64,000 nt of DNA from Amblyomma americanum. Lineage: Eukaryota; Arthropoda; Arachnida; Ixodida; Ixodidae. The notes under the pieces were generated by a model. The model did no database searches, was not told the origin of the DNA, and worked only from the letters and a program-made list of their open reading frames with translations. A program made the translations under genes and the position numbers. Where the stretch lies: NCBI RefSeq assembly GCF_052857255.1, contig NC_135502.1, positions 157,888,099 to 157,952,098 on the forward strand, read 5' to 3'. Within the stretch, counting starts at the first letter, position 1, and every line of letters starts with the position of its first letter. Below, in pieces: positions 1 to 12,000 of the stretch.

Positions 1-98
1 CAAGTTTTGTTATAAACATTTATACTTTTTAAAGGCCTTGTATGACGCTAATATTAATTCTTCTGTTAACATGAGTAAGCAATACCCATTTAGCAGCC

Positions 99-104
99 AA
101 TAAA
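99..104 (+). promoter_or_regulatory. Poly(A) signal of piggyBac copy 1
   Basis: AATAAA lies in the 3' UTR at the same place as in the complete copy and is followed by a T/G-rich stretch (about 121-133) of the kind expected downstream of a cleavage site. No other AATAAA is seen in this segment. Confidence 0.65.
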
Positions 105-148
105 AGTTGTTCTAGACAATTTTTGTGTTTTTCATATGGGAAACGCCA

Positions 149-169
149 ATGTTCCAAAAAATGGAACAT
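149..169. repeat. Right internal palindrome, piggyBac copy 1
   Basis: The arms ATGTTCC and GGAACAT flank a 7-nt loop. In the other three copies the loop is 6 nt (one A fewer). It is the same motif found near the left end of the element, so it is a candidate transposase-binding site. Confidence 0.8.
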
Positions 170-287
170 GCAAAAAAACCTACTAAGTCTTCATGAATGC
201 GGCTGTATTTTTTTTCATAGTTAATTTAGAAGGCCAATGCAAATTATCAACATCAATTTCAGTTTTTTAACTATATCTTCATAGTGC

Positions 288-304
288 GGCGTTTAAAAGG
301 TTAA
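288..304. repeat. Right terminal inverted repeat plus TTAA target duplication, copy 1
   Basis: The 13 bp at 288-300 read, on the minus strand, CCTTTTAAACGCC, matching the left end CCTTTTACTTGCC of the complete copy at 10 of 13 positions. TTAA at 301-304 is the piggyBac target duplication. Confidence 0.9.
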
Positions 305-3300
305 GAAGCTCTTGGTTGGAGAAGCACCATTTTGGAGAAATTCTCTGTTCAGAAACTTCATGTTGGAAAAACCCTATGTTGAAGAAACTTTAAGTCGGAT
401 AAACTTCATATTGGAGAAACTCCCTGTTAAGGACACCATGTTTCAGAAAGTCCATGTTTCAGAAGCTCCCTGCTCTAGAAAATTTCTTTTGGAGAAACTC
501 CCAGTTGGACAAACTCCCTGTTGGGCAATCTCCCTTCTTTAGAAACTCTCCGTTGGAGAAACTCCATGTTAATGAATTTCTGTTAGAGAAACTCACTGTA
601 AGAAAAACTCCCTGATGGAGAACCTCTCTGTTGCAGAAACATCATTTGGAGCAAATGCTTGAAGGAGAAACTCCATGTTGGAGAAACTCCCTGTTAGGGA
701 CACTATATTTTAGAAACTGCCAGTCGAATAAATTTTCTGTTGAGAAACTCCATGCTGGAGGAACTCCATGTTGGGGAAACTCTATGTTGCATAAAATCCA
801 CATTGACGGAACTCTCTGTTGGAGAAACTCTATCAGAGGAAGTCTCTGTTGCAGAAACTCTATGTTGGAGGAAATGTCTCTTGGAGAAACTCTGTTAAAG
901 AAAATTCCTGTTGGAGGAACTCTATGTTGAAGACACTCACTGTTGCATAAATTTCATGTTGCAGAAACTCCATGTTCGAGAAACACCATGTTTAGAGAAA
1001 CTCTCTTTGCGAAACTACGTTGCAGAAACTCCATGATTAAGAAACTGCCTGTTAGAGATTTTCCATGTTAGTGTAGCTCCCTCTTGAAGAAAATTCATGT
1101 TGGAGCAAATCCATGTTGGAGAAACTCCAGGTTGGAGAAATTCCCGGTTAGGGAAATTTTTTGTTTGAGAAACTCCATGCTGAAAAATATCCATGCTGGA
1201 GAAACTGCAAGTTGGAGAATCTCTCTTTTGGAGAATCTCCCTGCAGGAGAAACTCCTTGTCAATGAAACTCAATAGTGGAGAAATACCCCGTTAGAGGAA
1301 CTCCCTGTTACATAACTTCTGTGTTGGAAAAACCCATTTTGGAGCAAATCCTCTATATTAGAGAAAATATCTGTTAAGGACAGTCAATGTCGAAGAAACT
1401 AGCTTTTGAGAAACTCCATTCTGGAGAAACTCCATGTTGGATAACCTAAAATTTGGAGAAACTTCATGTTGGAGAACTCAATGTTGGATAAATTAAGTTG
1501 GAGAAACTCCCTGTTTAGAAACGCAAAGCTTGAGAAAATTCATGTTAGAGGAATAACCTGTTCGAGAAACTACATTGGAAAAACAGTTCGAAAAACTCCA
1601 TGTTAGAGAAACTCTCCGTTGAGAAACTGTATGTTGGAGAACTGGCGATTGGCGAAACTCTCTGTTGGAGAAACTCTTGGTTGGAGAAACTCCCTGTTAG
1701 AGCGTCTCCCTGTTTGATAAACTTATGTTGAAGAAAATCACTGTTGGATAAAATTAATGTTGGAGAAAATCTCTGTTGGAGAAACTCAGTGTTGGACATA
1801 CTCCCAGTTGGAGGTACTCCATGTTGAAGAATCTCACTGTTGGATAAATTCATGTTGGAGAAACTTCCTGTTGGAGAAACTCCATGTTTAGAGAGAGTCC
1901 ATCTTGAAGAAGCTCCTTGTTGGAGAAACTGTATTTTGGAGAAACTCCCTGTTGGAGAAACTCCCTGCTGGATGAATTTCAAGTTTGAGAAACTCACTGT
2001 TGAAGAAATTCTGCTGAAAAACTCCACACTGAATAAACACTATGCTGGCGAAACTCCATGCTGGTGAAGCTCTATGTTGGAGAATCTCCCTGGTATAGAA
2101 ATTTTCTGTTAGAGAATCTCCTTATTGGAGAAACACCCTTTTGGACAAACTTCATGTTCGAAAAATTCTACGTTGGAGAATCTCTCTGTTCGAGAAAGTC
2201 CTTATTGGAGAAACTCACTGTTGAACAAACTTCCTGTTAAAGAATATCCTGGTTGGAGAAACTCTATTAAGAAGAAACTATATTTTGGAGAACCTCTGTT
2301 GGAGAACTTCATGTTGGAGAAACCCTGTTGGAGATACTCCATGTTAGTTAGAGAAACTCCCTGTTGGAGAAACTCCATGCTGGATAAACTCCACGTTGGA
2401 GGATCTCTGTTTGAGAGGCTCCATGTTGGAGACACTTCATGCTGGAGAGAATCTGTATTGCACAACCCCTCTCTCGGAGAAACTCCCTTTCGGTGAAACT
2501 TTCTGTTGAGAAACTCTTTGTTGGATAAGCTCCCTGTTGAAGCTCCCTGTCGGGGAATCTTCATTGAGAAACTTCCTGTTGGAGAATGTTTCTATTTGAG
2601 AAACTCCACTTTGTAAAAAGTCCCTGTTGGAGAAACACTGTTGCAGAAACTCCCTGCTGGAGAAAATTCCTGTTGGAGAAACACCCTCTTGGTGCAAAAT
2701 TATGCTGCAGAAACTCTATGTGGCAGAAGCTCCCTGTTGGAGAATCTCCCTGTTGGAGAAATACCCTGTTGAAGGTCCCTTTCGCTGAAACTTATTGTTG
2801 AAGAAACTCTGGATTGGAGAAACTCTCTGTTGGAGAAACACAATTTTGAAGAAAGTTCATGTTCCAGAAACTCTTCATTAGAGAAACCCTCTGTTGGAGA
2901 AACTCCCTGTTGGATAAAGTTCATGTTAGAGAAACTCCGGGTTGGAGAAACTCTCTGTTGGAGAAACTTCATTTTGGAGAAAATTCGTGTTGGAAAAACT
3001 CCGTGTGGCAGAAACTCTAGGTTGGAGAAACTCTATGGTTAAAAACTCGGAGTAGGTGAAATTCTCTTTTGGAGACACACCCTCTTCGAGAAAATGTATG
3101 TTGGAGAAACTTCCTCTTGGAGAAATTCTATGTTGAAGGAACTCTTCGTTGGAGAAACTTCGTTCAGTAGGAAGTCGATGTTTGAGATGCTCTCTGTTAG
3201 AGAAACTTCATGTTGGAGAACCTCTAAGTTGCAGAAACATCCCATTAGAGAAACTTCCTGTTGGTGAAAAGCCTTGGAGAAACTCCTTTTCCAGAAACTC

Positions 3301-4170
3301 TATATAGAGAAACTCTGTTGGAAAAACTCCATTCTGGATAAACTCAATGCTAGTGAAATTGTATGTTAGAGAATTTTCCTGTTGGAGAAACACCCTGTTA
3401 GACAAAGTCCATATTGGAGAAACTCCCTGTTGGAGGAATTTTATGTTTGATAAACTCCATGTTGAATAAACTCCTTGTTGGATATACTCCCTTGATGGAC
3501 ACTCCCTGATAGAGAAACACCCTGTTAGAGAATCTTTCTGTTGGAAAAATTCCATGTTGGAGAAAATTCCCGTTGAGAAACTCTATGTTAGAAAAACTAC
3601 ATGTTGTAAAAATTCCTATGTCGTACAAGCTCCCTGTTGGAGAAACTCCCTGTTCTTTAACTTCCTGTTAGAGAAACTTCTTTGAGAAACTCCACGTTGG
3701 AGAAACTCCCTTTAGAGAAAATCCATGCTTGAGAAGCTTCCTATTAGAGAAACTCCATGTTGCAGAAGCTCGCTGTTGGAGAAACTCAATGGTGGAGAAA
3801 TTCCTGGTTGGCTAAAATCCTTGTTGGTTAAACTCCAGTTGGAGAAACTCCCTGTTTGAGAAAATTTATCCTGTAGAAACTCCCTGTTGGAGAAATTTCT
3901 TGTACGGGACACTTCATGTTTGAGAAAATCTCTGTTGAAGAAACTCTCCATTGGAGAAACTCGTTGTTGGAGAGACTCCATGTTTGAGAAACTCTATGGT
4001 GGAGAAAGTCTATGTTGCAGAAACTCCCTGTTGAGAAACTCCCTCCTGGAGAAACTTCCAGTTGGAGAAACACCCTGTTGAAGCTCTTTGTCGGAGAAAA
4101 TTTATGTTCGAGAAGCTCTCTCTTGGAGAAACTTGCTGTTGGAGGAACTCTCTTTGGACAAACTCCCTGA
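301..4170 (+). repeat. HOR subunit type A (copy A1)
   Basis: This 3,870-bp subunit runs from the TTAA after piggyBac copy 1 to the next equivalent TTAA. Type A features: it starts with a short unique junction (gaagctcttggttggag, then a (a/g)ccattttgg variant), has a single TGCCAGTCG cassette near 719-727, and ends with a gaagctctctcttgg variant. It matches A2 (19901-23770) with an offset of 19,600 bp and only scattered differences. Types A, B and C share the same order of monomer variants, so they descend from one ancestral 4-kb unit. Confidence 0.9.
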
Positions 4171-4174
4171 TTAA
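4171..4174. other. Empty piggyBac target site (A|B boundary)
   Basis: The sequence ACTCCCTGA-TTAA-GAAGCTCTTGG is the uninterrupted form of the site that holds the transposon at 17099/19901. It marks the start of the next subunit. Confidence 0.9.
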
Positions 4175-4577
4175 GAAGCTCTTGGTTGGAGAAAGCACAT
4201 TTTGGAGAAATTCTTTCTTGGAGAAACTTCATGTTGGAAAAACTTTATGTTGAAGAAATTTTAAGTCGGATTAACTTCATTATGGAGAAACTCCTTGTTA
4301 GGGACACCATGTTTCAGAAAGTCCATGTTTCAGAAGCTCCCTGCTGGAGAAAAATCTTTTTGGAGAAACTCTCAGCTGGACAAACTTCCTGTTGGGCAAT
4401 CTCCCTTCTTTAGAAACTCTCCTTTGGAGAAACTCCATGTTAATGTATCTCTGTTTGAGAAACTCACTGTAAAAGAAACTCCCTGATGGAGAACCTCTCT
4501 GTTGCAGAAACATCATTTGGAGCAAATCCTTGAAGGAGAAACTCCGTGTTGGAGAAACTCCCTGTTAGGGACACTGT

Positions 4578-4763
4578 ATGTTTTAGAAACTGCCAGTCGA
4601 AGAAATTTCCAGTTGAGAAACTCCATGCTGGAAGAACTCTATGTTGGAGAAACTCCCTGTAAGGAACACAATGTTTTAGAAACTGCCAGTCGGAAAAATT
4701 TTCTGTTGAGAAACTCCATGCTCGAGGAACTCCATGTTGGAGACACTCTATGTTCCATAAAAT
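4578..4763 (+). repeat. 93-bp local duplication diagnostic of types B and C
   Basis: The phrase ATGTTTTAGAAACTGCCAG starts at 4578 and again at 4671, 93 bp later, each followed by about 70 bp of closely matching sequence. Type A subunits have the phrase only once. Type C shows the same 93-bp spacing (13523 and 13616). Ninety-three is not a multiple of 16, so the duplicated block also shifts monomer phase. Confidence 0.85.
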
Positions 4764-7700
4764 CTATATTGACGGACTCTCTGTTGGAGAAATTCTTTAT
4801 TGGAGGAAGTCTCTGTTGCAGAAACTCTATGTTGGAGGAAATGTCTCTTGGAGAAACTCTGTTAAGGAAAATTCCTGTTGGATAAACTTCATGTTGGAGA
4901 AAATCCCTGGTGCTAAACTCCCTGTTGGAGGAACTCCATGTTGAAGACACTCACTGTTGCATAAATTTCATGTTGCAGAAACTCCATGTTCGAGAAACTT
5001 TATGTTCGGAGAAACGCTGTTTGCGAAAATACGTTGCAAAAACTCGATGATGAAGAAACTGCCTGTTAGAGATTTTTCATGTTAGAGTAGCTCCCTCTTG
5101 AAGAAAATCCATGTTGGAGCAAATCCTTGTTGAAGAAACTCATGTTGGAGAAATTCCCTGTAAGGGAAATTTTTTGTTTGAGAAACTCTCTGAAGTAACT
5201 AAGTTTATAAACTCCATGCCGAAAAATAATCATGCTGGAGAAACTGCATGTTGGAGAATCTCTCTTTTGGAGAAACTCCCTGCAGGAGAAACTCCTTGTT
5301 AATGAAACTCAATAGTGGAGAAATTCCCCGTTAGAGGAACTCCCTGTTACATAACTTCTGTGTTGGAAAAACCCCTTTTGGAGCAAATCCTCTATATTAG
5401 AGAAAATCTGTTAGGGACAGTCAATGTCGAAGAAACTTGCTGTTGAGAAACTCTATTTTGGAAAAACTCCATGTTGGATTACCTAAAAGTTGGAGAAACT
5501 TCATTTTGGAGAAATCAGTGAGTGATAAATTATGTTGGAAAAACTTCCTATTTAGAAGCGCAAAGCTTGAGAAAATCATTGTTAGAGGAATAACCTGTTC
5601 GAGAAACTACATTGGAAAAACAGTTAGAAAATCTCCATGTTAGTGAAACTCTCCGTTGAGAAACTGTATGTTGGAGAACTCGAGATTGGCGAAACTCTCT
5701 GTTGGAGAAAATCTTTGTTGGAGAAACTCCCTGTTAGAGCATCTCCCTGTTTGATAAACTTATGTTGAAGAAAATCCCTGTTGGATAAAATTAATGTTGG
5801 AGAAAATCTCTGTAGGAGAAACTCAGTGTTGCACATACTCCCTGTTGGAGGTACTCCATGTTAAATAATCTCACTGTTGGATAAATTTCATGTTGCAGAA
5901 ACTTTCTGTTGGAGAAACTCCATGTTTTGAGACAGTCCATCTTGAAGAAGATCCTTGTTGGAGAAGCTGTATTTTGGAGAAATTCCCTGTTGGAGAAACT
6001 TCCTGCTGGATGAATTTCAAGTTTGAGAAACTCACTGTTGAAGAAATTCTGTTGAAAAACTCCACACTGGATAAACACTATGCTGGCGAAACTCCATGCT
6101 GGAGAAGCTCTATGCTGGAGAATCTCCCTGTTTTAGAAATTTCCTGTTAGAGAATCTCCTTATTGGAGAAACACCCTGTTGGACAAACTTCATGTTCAAT
6201 AAATTCTACGTTGGAGAATCTCTCTATTCGAGAAAGTCCTTATTGGAGAAACTCACTGTTGAACAAACTTCCTGTTGGAGAATATCCTGGTTGGAGAAAC
6301 TCTATTAAGAAGAAACTATATTTTGGAAAATCTCTCTGTTGGAAAACCTCATGTTGGAGAAACCCTGTTCTAGATACTCCATGTTAGTTAGAGCAACTCC
6401 CTGTTGGAGAAACTCCATGCTGGATAAACTCCACGTTGGAGGATCTCTGTTTGAGAGGCTCCATGTTGGAGACACTTCATGCTGGAGAGAATCTGTATTG
6501 CACAACCCCTGTGTTGGAGAAAATCCCTTTCGGAGAAACTTTCAGTTGAGAAACTCTTTGTTGGATAAGCTCCCTGTTGAAGCTCCCTATCGGAGAAACT
6601 TCATTGAGAAACTTCCTGTTGGAGAATCCTTCTATTTGAGAAACTCCACTTTGGAAAAGTCTCTGTTGGAGAAACTCAGTGTTGGACATACTCCCAGTTG
6701 GAGGTACTCCATGTTGAAGAATCTCACTGTTGGATAAATTCATGTTGGAGAAACTTCCTGTTGGAGAAACTCCATGTTTAGAGAGAGTCCATCTTGAAGA
6801 AGCTCCTTGTTGGAGAAACTGTATTTTGGAGAAACTCCCTGTTGGAGAAACTCCCTGCTGGATGAATTTCAAGTTTGAGAAACTCACTGTTGAAGAAATT
6901 CTGCTGAAAAACTCCACACTGAATAAACACTATGCTGGCGAAACTCCATGCTGGTGAAGCTCTATGTTGGAGAATCTCCCTGGTATAGAAATTTTCTGTT
7001 AGAGAATCTCCTTATTGGAGAAACACCCTTTTGGACAAACTTCATGTTCGAAAAATTCTACGTTGGAGAATCTCTCTGTTCGAGAAAGTCCTTATTGGAG
7101 AAACTCACTGTTGAACAAACTTCCTGTTAAAGAATATCCTGGTTGGAGAAACTCTATTAAGAAGAAACTATATTTTGGAGAACCTCTGTTGGAGAACTTC
7201 ATGTTGGAGAAACCCTGTTGGAGATACTCCATGTTAGTTAGAGAAACTCCCTGTTGGAGAAACTCCATGCTGGATAAACTCCACGTTGGAGGATCTCTGT
7301 TTGAGAGGCTCCATGTTGGAGACACTTCATGCTGGAGAGAATCTGTATTGCACAACCCCTCTCTCGGAGAAACTCCCTTTCGGTGAAACTTTCTGTTGAG
7401 AAACTCTTTGTTGGATAAGCTCCCTGTTGAAGCTCCCTGTCGGGGAATCTTCATTGAGAAACTTCCTGTTGGAGAATGTTTCTATTTGAGAAACTCCACT
7501 TTGTAAAAAGTCCCTGTTGGAGAAACACTGTTGCAGAAACTCCCTGCTGGAGAAAATTCCTGTTGGAGAAACACCCTCTTGGTGCAAAATTATGCTGCAG
7601 AAACTCTATGTGGCAGAAGCTCCCTGTTGGAGAATCTCCCTGTTGGAGAAATACCCTGTTGAAGGTCCCTTTCGCTGAAACTTATTGTTGAAGAAACTCT

Positions 7701-9060
7701 GGATTGGAGAAACTCTCTGTTGGAGAAACACAATTTTGAAGAAAGTTCATGTTCCAGAAACTCTTCATTAGAGAAACCCTCTGTTGGAGAAACTCCCTGT
7801 TGGATAAAGTTCATGTTAGAGAAACTCCGGGTTGGAGAAACTCTCTGTTGGAGAAACTTCATTTTGGAGAAAATTCGTGTTGGAAAAACTCCGTGTGGCA
7901 GAAACTCTAGGTTGGAGAAACTCTATGGTTAAAAACTCGGAGTAGGTGAAATTCTCTTTTGGAGACACACCCTCTTCGAGAAAATGTATGTTGGAGAAAC
8001 TTCCTCTTGGAGAAATTCTATGTTGAAGGAACTCTTCGTTGGAGAAACTTCGTTCAGTAGGAAGTCGATGTTTGAGATGCTCTCTGTTAGAGAAACTTCA
8101 TGTTGGAGAACCTCTAAGTTGCAGAAACATCCCATTAGAGAAACTTCCTGTTGGTGAAAAGCCTTGGAGAAACTCCTTTTCCAGAAACTCTATATAGAGA
8201 AACTCTGTTGGAAAAACTCCATTCTGGATAAACTCAATGCTAGTGAAATTGTATGTTAGAGAATTTTCCTGTTGGAGAAACACCCTGTTAGACAAAGTCC
8301 ATATTGGAGAAACTCCCTGTTGGAGGAATTTTATGTTTGATAAACTCCATGTTGAATAAACTCCTTGTTGGATATACTCCCTTGATGGACACTCCCTGAT
8401 AGAGAAACACCCTGTTAGAGAATCTTTCTGTTGGAAAAATTCCATGTTGGAGAAAATTCCCGTTGAGAAACTCTATGTTAGAAAAACTACATGTTGTAAA
8501 AATTCCTATGTCGTACAAGCTCCCTGTTGGAGAAACTCCCTGTTCTTTAACTTCCTGTTAGAGAAACTTCTTTGAGAAACTCCACGTTGGAGAAACTCCC
8601 TTTAGAGAAAATCCATGCTTGAGAAGCTTCCTATTAGAGAAACTCCATGTTGCAGAAGCTCGCTGTTGGAGAAACTCAATGGTGGAGAAATTCCTGGTTG
8701 GCTAAAATCCTTGTTGGTTAAACTCCAGTTGGAGAAACTCCCTGTTTGAGAAAATTTATCCTGTAGAAACTCCCTGTTGGAGAAATTTCTTGTACGGGAC
8801 ACTTCATGTTTGAGAAAATCTCTGTTGAAGAAACTCTCCATTGGAGAAACTCGTTGTTGGAGAGACTCCATGTTTGAGAAACTCTATGGTGGAGAAAGTC
8901 TATGTTGCAGAAACTCCCTGTTGAGAAACTCCCTCCTGGAGAAACTTCCAGTTGGAGAAACACCCTGTTGAAGCTCTTTGTCGGAGAAAATTTATGTTCG
9001 AGAAGCTCTCTCTTGGAGAAACTTGCTGTTGGAGGAACTCTCTTTGGACAAACTCCCTGA

Positions 9061-9064
9061 TTAA
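9061..9064. other. Empty piggyBac target site (duplicated A|B boundary)
   Basis: Same CCCTGA-TTAA-GAAGCTC context as 4171, being its copy in the 4,890-bp tandem duplication. Confidence 0.9.
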
Positions 9065-12000
9065 GAAGCTCTTGGTTGGAGAAAGCACATTTTGGAGAAA
9101 TTCTTTCTTGGAGAAACTTCATGTTGGAAAAACTTTATGTTGAAGAAATTTTAAGTCGGATTAACTTCATTATGGAGAAACTCCTTGTTAGGGACACCAT
9201 GTTTCAGAAAGTCCATGTTTCAGAAGCTCCCTGCTGGAGAAAAATCTTTTTGGAGAAACTCTCAGCTGGACAAACTTCCTGTTGGGCAATCTCCCTTCTT
9301 TAGAAACTCTCCTTTGGAGAAACTCCATGTTAATGTATCTCTGTTTGAGAAACTCACTGTAAAAGAAACTCCCTGATGGAGAACCTCTCTGTTGCAGAAA
9401 CATCATTTGGAGCAAATCCTTGAAGGAGAAACTCCGTGTTGGAGAAACTCCCTGTTAGGGACACTGTATGTTTTAGAAACTGCCAGTCGAAGAAATTTCC
9501 AGTTGAGAAACTCCATGCTGGAAGAACTCTATGTTGGAGAAACTCCCTGTAAGGAACACAATGTTTTAGAAACTGCCAGTCGGAAAAATTTTCTGTTGAG
9601 AAACTCCATGCTCGAGGAACTCCATGTTGGAGACACTCTATGTTCCATAAAATCTATATTGACGGACTCTCTGTTGGAGAAATTCTTTATTGGAGGAAGT
9701 CTCTGTTGCAGAAACTCTATGTTGGAGGAAATGTCTCTTGGAGAAACTCTGTTAAGGAAAATTCCTGTTGGATAAACTTCATGTTGGAGAAAATCCCTGG
9801 TGCTAAACTCCCTGTTGGAGGAACTCCATGTTGAAGACACTCACTGTTGCATAAATTTCATGTTGCAGAAACTCCATGTTCGAGAAACTTTATGTTCGGA
9901 GAAACGCTGTTTGCGAAAATACGTTGCAAAAACTCGATGATGAAGAAACTGCCTGTTAGAGATTTTTCATGTTAGAGTAGCTCCCTCTTGAAGAAAATCC
10001 ATGTTGGAGCAAATCCTTGTTGAAGAAACTCATGTTGGAGAAATTCCCTGTAAGGGAAATTTTTTGTTTGAGAAACTCTCTGAAGTAACTAAGTTTATAA
10101 ACTCCATGCCGAAAAATAATCATGCTGGAGAAACTGCATGTTGGAGAATCTCTCTTTTGGAGAAACTCCCTGCAGGAGAAACTCCTTGTTAATGAAACTC
10201 AATAGTGGAGAAATTCCCCGTTAGAGGAACTCCCTGTTACATAACTTCTGTGTTGGAAAAACCCCTTTTGGAGCAAATCCTCTATATTAGAGAAAATCTC
10301 TGTTAGGGACAGTCAATGTCGAAGAAACTTGCTGTTGAGAAACTCTATTTTGGAAAAACTCCATGTTGGATTACCTAAAAGTTGGAGAAACTTCATTTTG
10401 GAGAAATCAGTGAGTGATAAATTATGTTGGAAAAACTTCCTATTTAGAAGCGCAAAGCTTGAGAAAATCATTGTTAGAGGAATAACCTGTTCGAGAAACT
10501 ACATTGGAAAAACAGTTAGAAAATCTCCATGTTAGTGAAACTCTCCGTTGAGAAACTGTATGTTGGAGAACTCGAGATTGGCGAAACTCTCTGTTGGAGA
10601 AAATCTTTGTTGGAGAAACTCCCTGTTAGAGCATCTCCCTGTTTGATAAACTTATGTTGAAGAAAATCCCTGTTGGATAAAATTAATGTTGGAGAAAATC
10701 TCTGTAGGAGAAACTCAGTGTTGCACATACTCCCTGTTGGAGGTACTCCATGTTAAATAATCTCACTGTTGGATAAATTTCATGTTGCAGAAACTTTCTG
10801 TTGGAGAAACTCCATGTTTTGAGACAGTCCATCTTGAAGAAGATCCTTGTTGGAGAAGCTGTATTTTGGAGAAATTCCCTGTTGGAGAAACTTCCTGCTG
10901 GATGAATTTCAAGTTTGAGAAACTCACTGTTGAAGAAATTCTGTTGAAAAACTCCACACTGGATAAACACTATGCTGGCGAAACTCCATGCTGGAGAAGC
11001 TCTATGCTGGAGAATCTCCCTGTTTTAGAAATTTCCTGTTAGAGAATCTCCTTATTGGAGAAACACCCTGTTGGACAAACTTCATGTTCAATAAATTCTA
11101 CGTTGGAGAATCTCTCTATTCGAGAAAGTCCTTATTGGAGAAACTCACTGTTGAACAAACTTCCTGTTGGAGAATATCCTGGTTGGAGAAACTCTATTAA
11201 GAAGAAACTATATTTTGGAAAATCTCTCTGTTGGAAAACCTCATGTTGGAGAAACCCTGTTCTAGATACTCCATGTTAGTTAGAGCAACTCCCTGTTGGA
11301 GAAACTCCATGCTGGATAAACTCCACGTTGGAGGATCTCTGTTTGAGAGGCTCCATGTTGGAGACACTTCATGCTGGAGAGAATCTGTATTGCACAACCC
11401 CTGTGTTGGAGAAAATCCCTTTCGGAGAAACTTTCAGTTGAGAAACTCTTTGTTGGATAAGCTCCCTGTTGAAGCTCCCTATCGGAGAAACTTCATTGAG
11501 AAACTTCCTGTTGGAGAATCCTTCTATTTGAGAAACTCCACTTTGGAAAAGTCCCTGTTGGAGAAACTCTATGTTGCAGAAACTCCTTGCTGGAGAAAAG
11601 TCCTGTTGGAGAAACACCCCCTTGGTGCAAAATTATGCTGGAGAAACTATGTTGCAGAAGCTCCCTGTTGGAGAATCTCCCTGTTGGAGAAATACCCTGT
11701 TGAAGGTCCCTTTCGCCGAAAATTATTGTTGAAACTCTGGTTTGGAGAAACTCTCTGCTGGAGAAACACCGTTTTGAAGAAAGTTCATGTTCCAGAAACT
11801 TTTCATTAGAGAAACCCTCTGTTGGAGAAACTCCCTGTTGGATAAAGTTCATGTTAGAGAAACTCCGGGTTAAAGAAACTCTCTGTTGGAAAAACTCCAT
11901 TTTGGAGAAAATTCGTGTTGGAAAAATTCCGTGAGCCAGAAACTCTCGGTTGGAGAAACTCTAAGGTGAAAAACTCGGAGTAGGTGAAATTCTCTGTTGG

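Larger units (their letters stand above)
1..300 (+). mobile_element. piggyBac-type transposon copy 1, right (3') end only, cut by window edge
   Basis: The sequence matches 19602-19900 of the complete copy almost base for base. It therefore holds only the 3' UTR, the poly(A) signal, the right internal palindrome and the right terminal repeat. The transposase stop codon lies about 50 bp outside the window. The right end reads TAAAAGG followed by TTAA at 301-304, and the satellite resumes immediately after. One visible difference from the other copies is six instead of five A residues in the loop of the palindrome at 149-169. Whether the missing coding part is intact cannot be seen. Confidence 0.93.
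4171..9060 (+). repeat. Hybrid HOR subunit B-proximal/A-distal, 4,890 bp
   Basis: This TTAA-to-TTAA unit is longer than any other in the window. It begins as type B (gaaagcacattttgg start, duplicated 93-bp cassette at 4578-4763) and switches to type A at 6660-6662. It then runs to a type A end. It is the product of the unequal exchange that created the 4.89-kb duplication. Confidence 0.88.
1772..11551 (+). repeat. 4,890-bp tandem duplication inside block 1
   Basis: The segment 1772-6661 is repeated at 6662-11551. Every variant monomer compared recurs at +4,890, or at +4,892 after a 2-bp CT difference near 5408/10298. The first half of each copy is the distal part of a type A subunit and the second half is the proximal part of a type B subunit. 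The junction at 6660-6662 joins a B-type left flank (ttggaaaagt) to an A-type right flank (ctcagtgttggacata) through the shared core CTGTTGGAGAAACTC. The copies are almost identical, so the event is young (or an assembly duplication). Confidence 0.9.

Noticed and set aside
11231..11809. 192-aa satellite reading frame
   Set aside because: It is long only because of a private 2-bp CT loss near 11647. Sister copies end the frame at other places.
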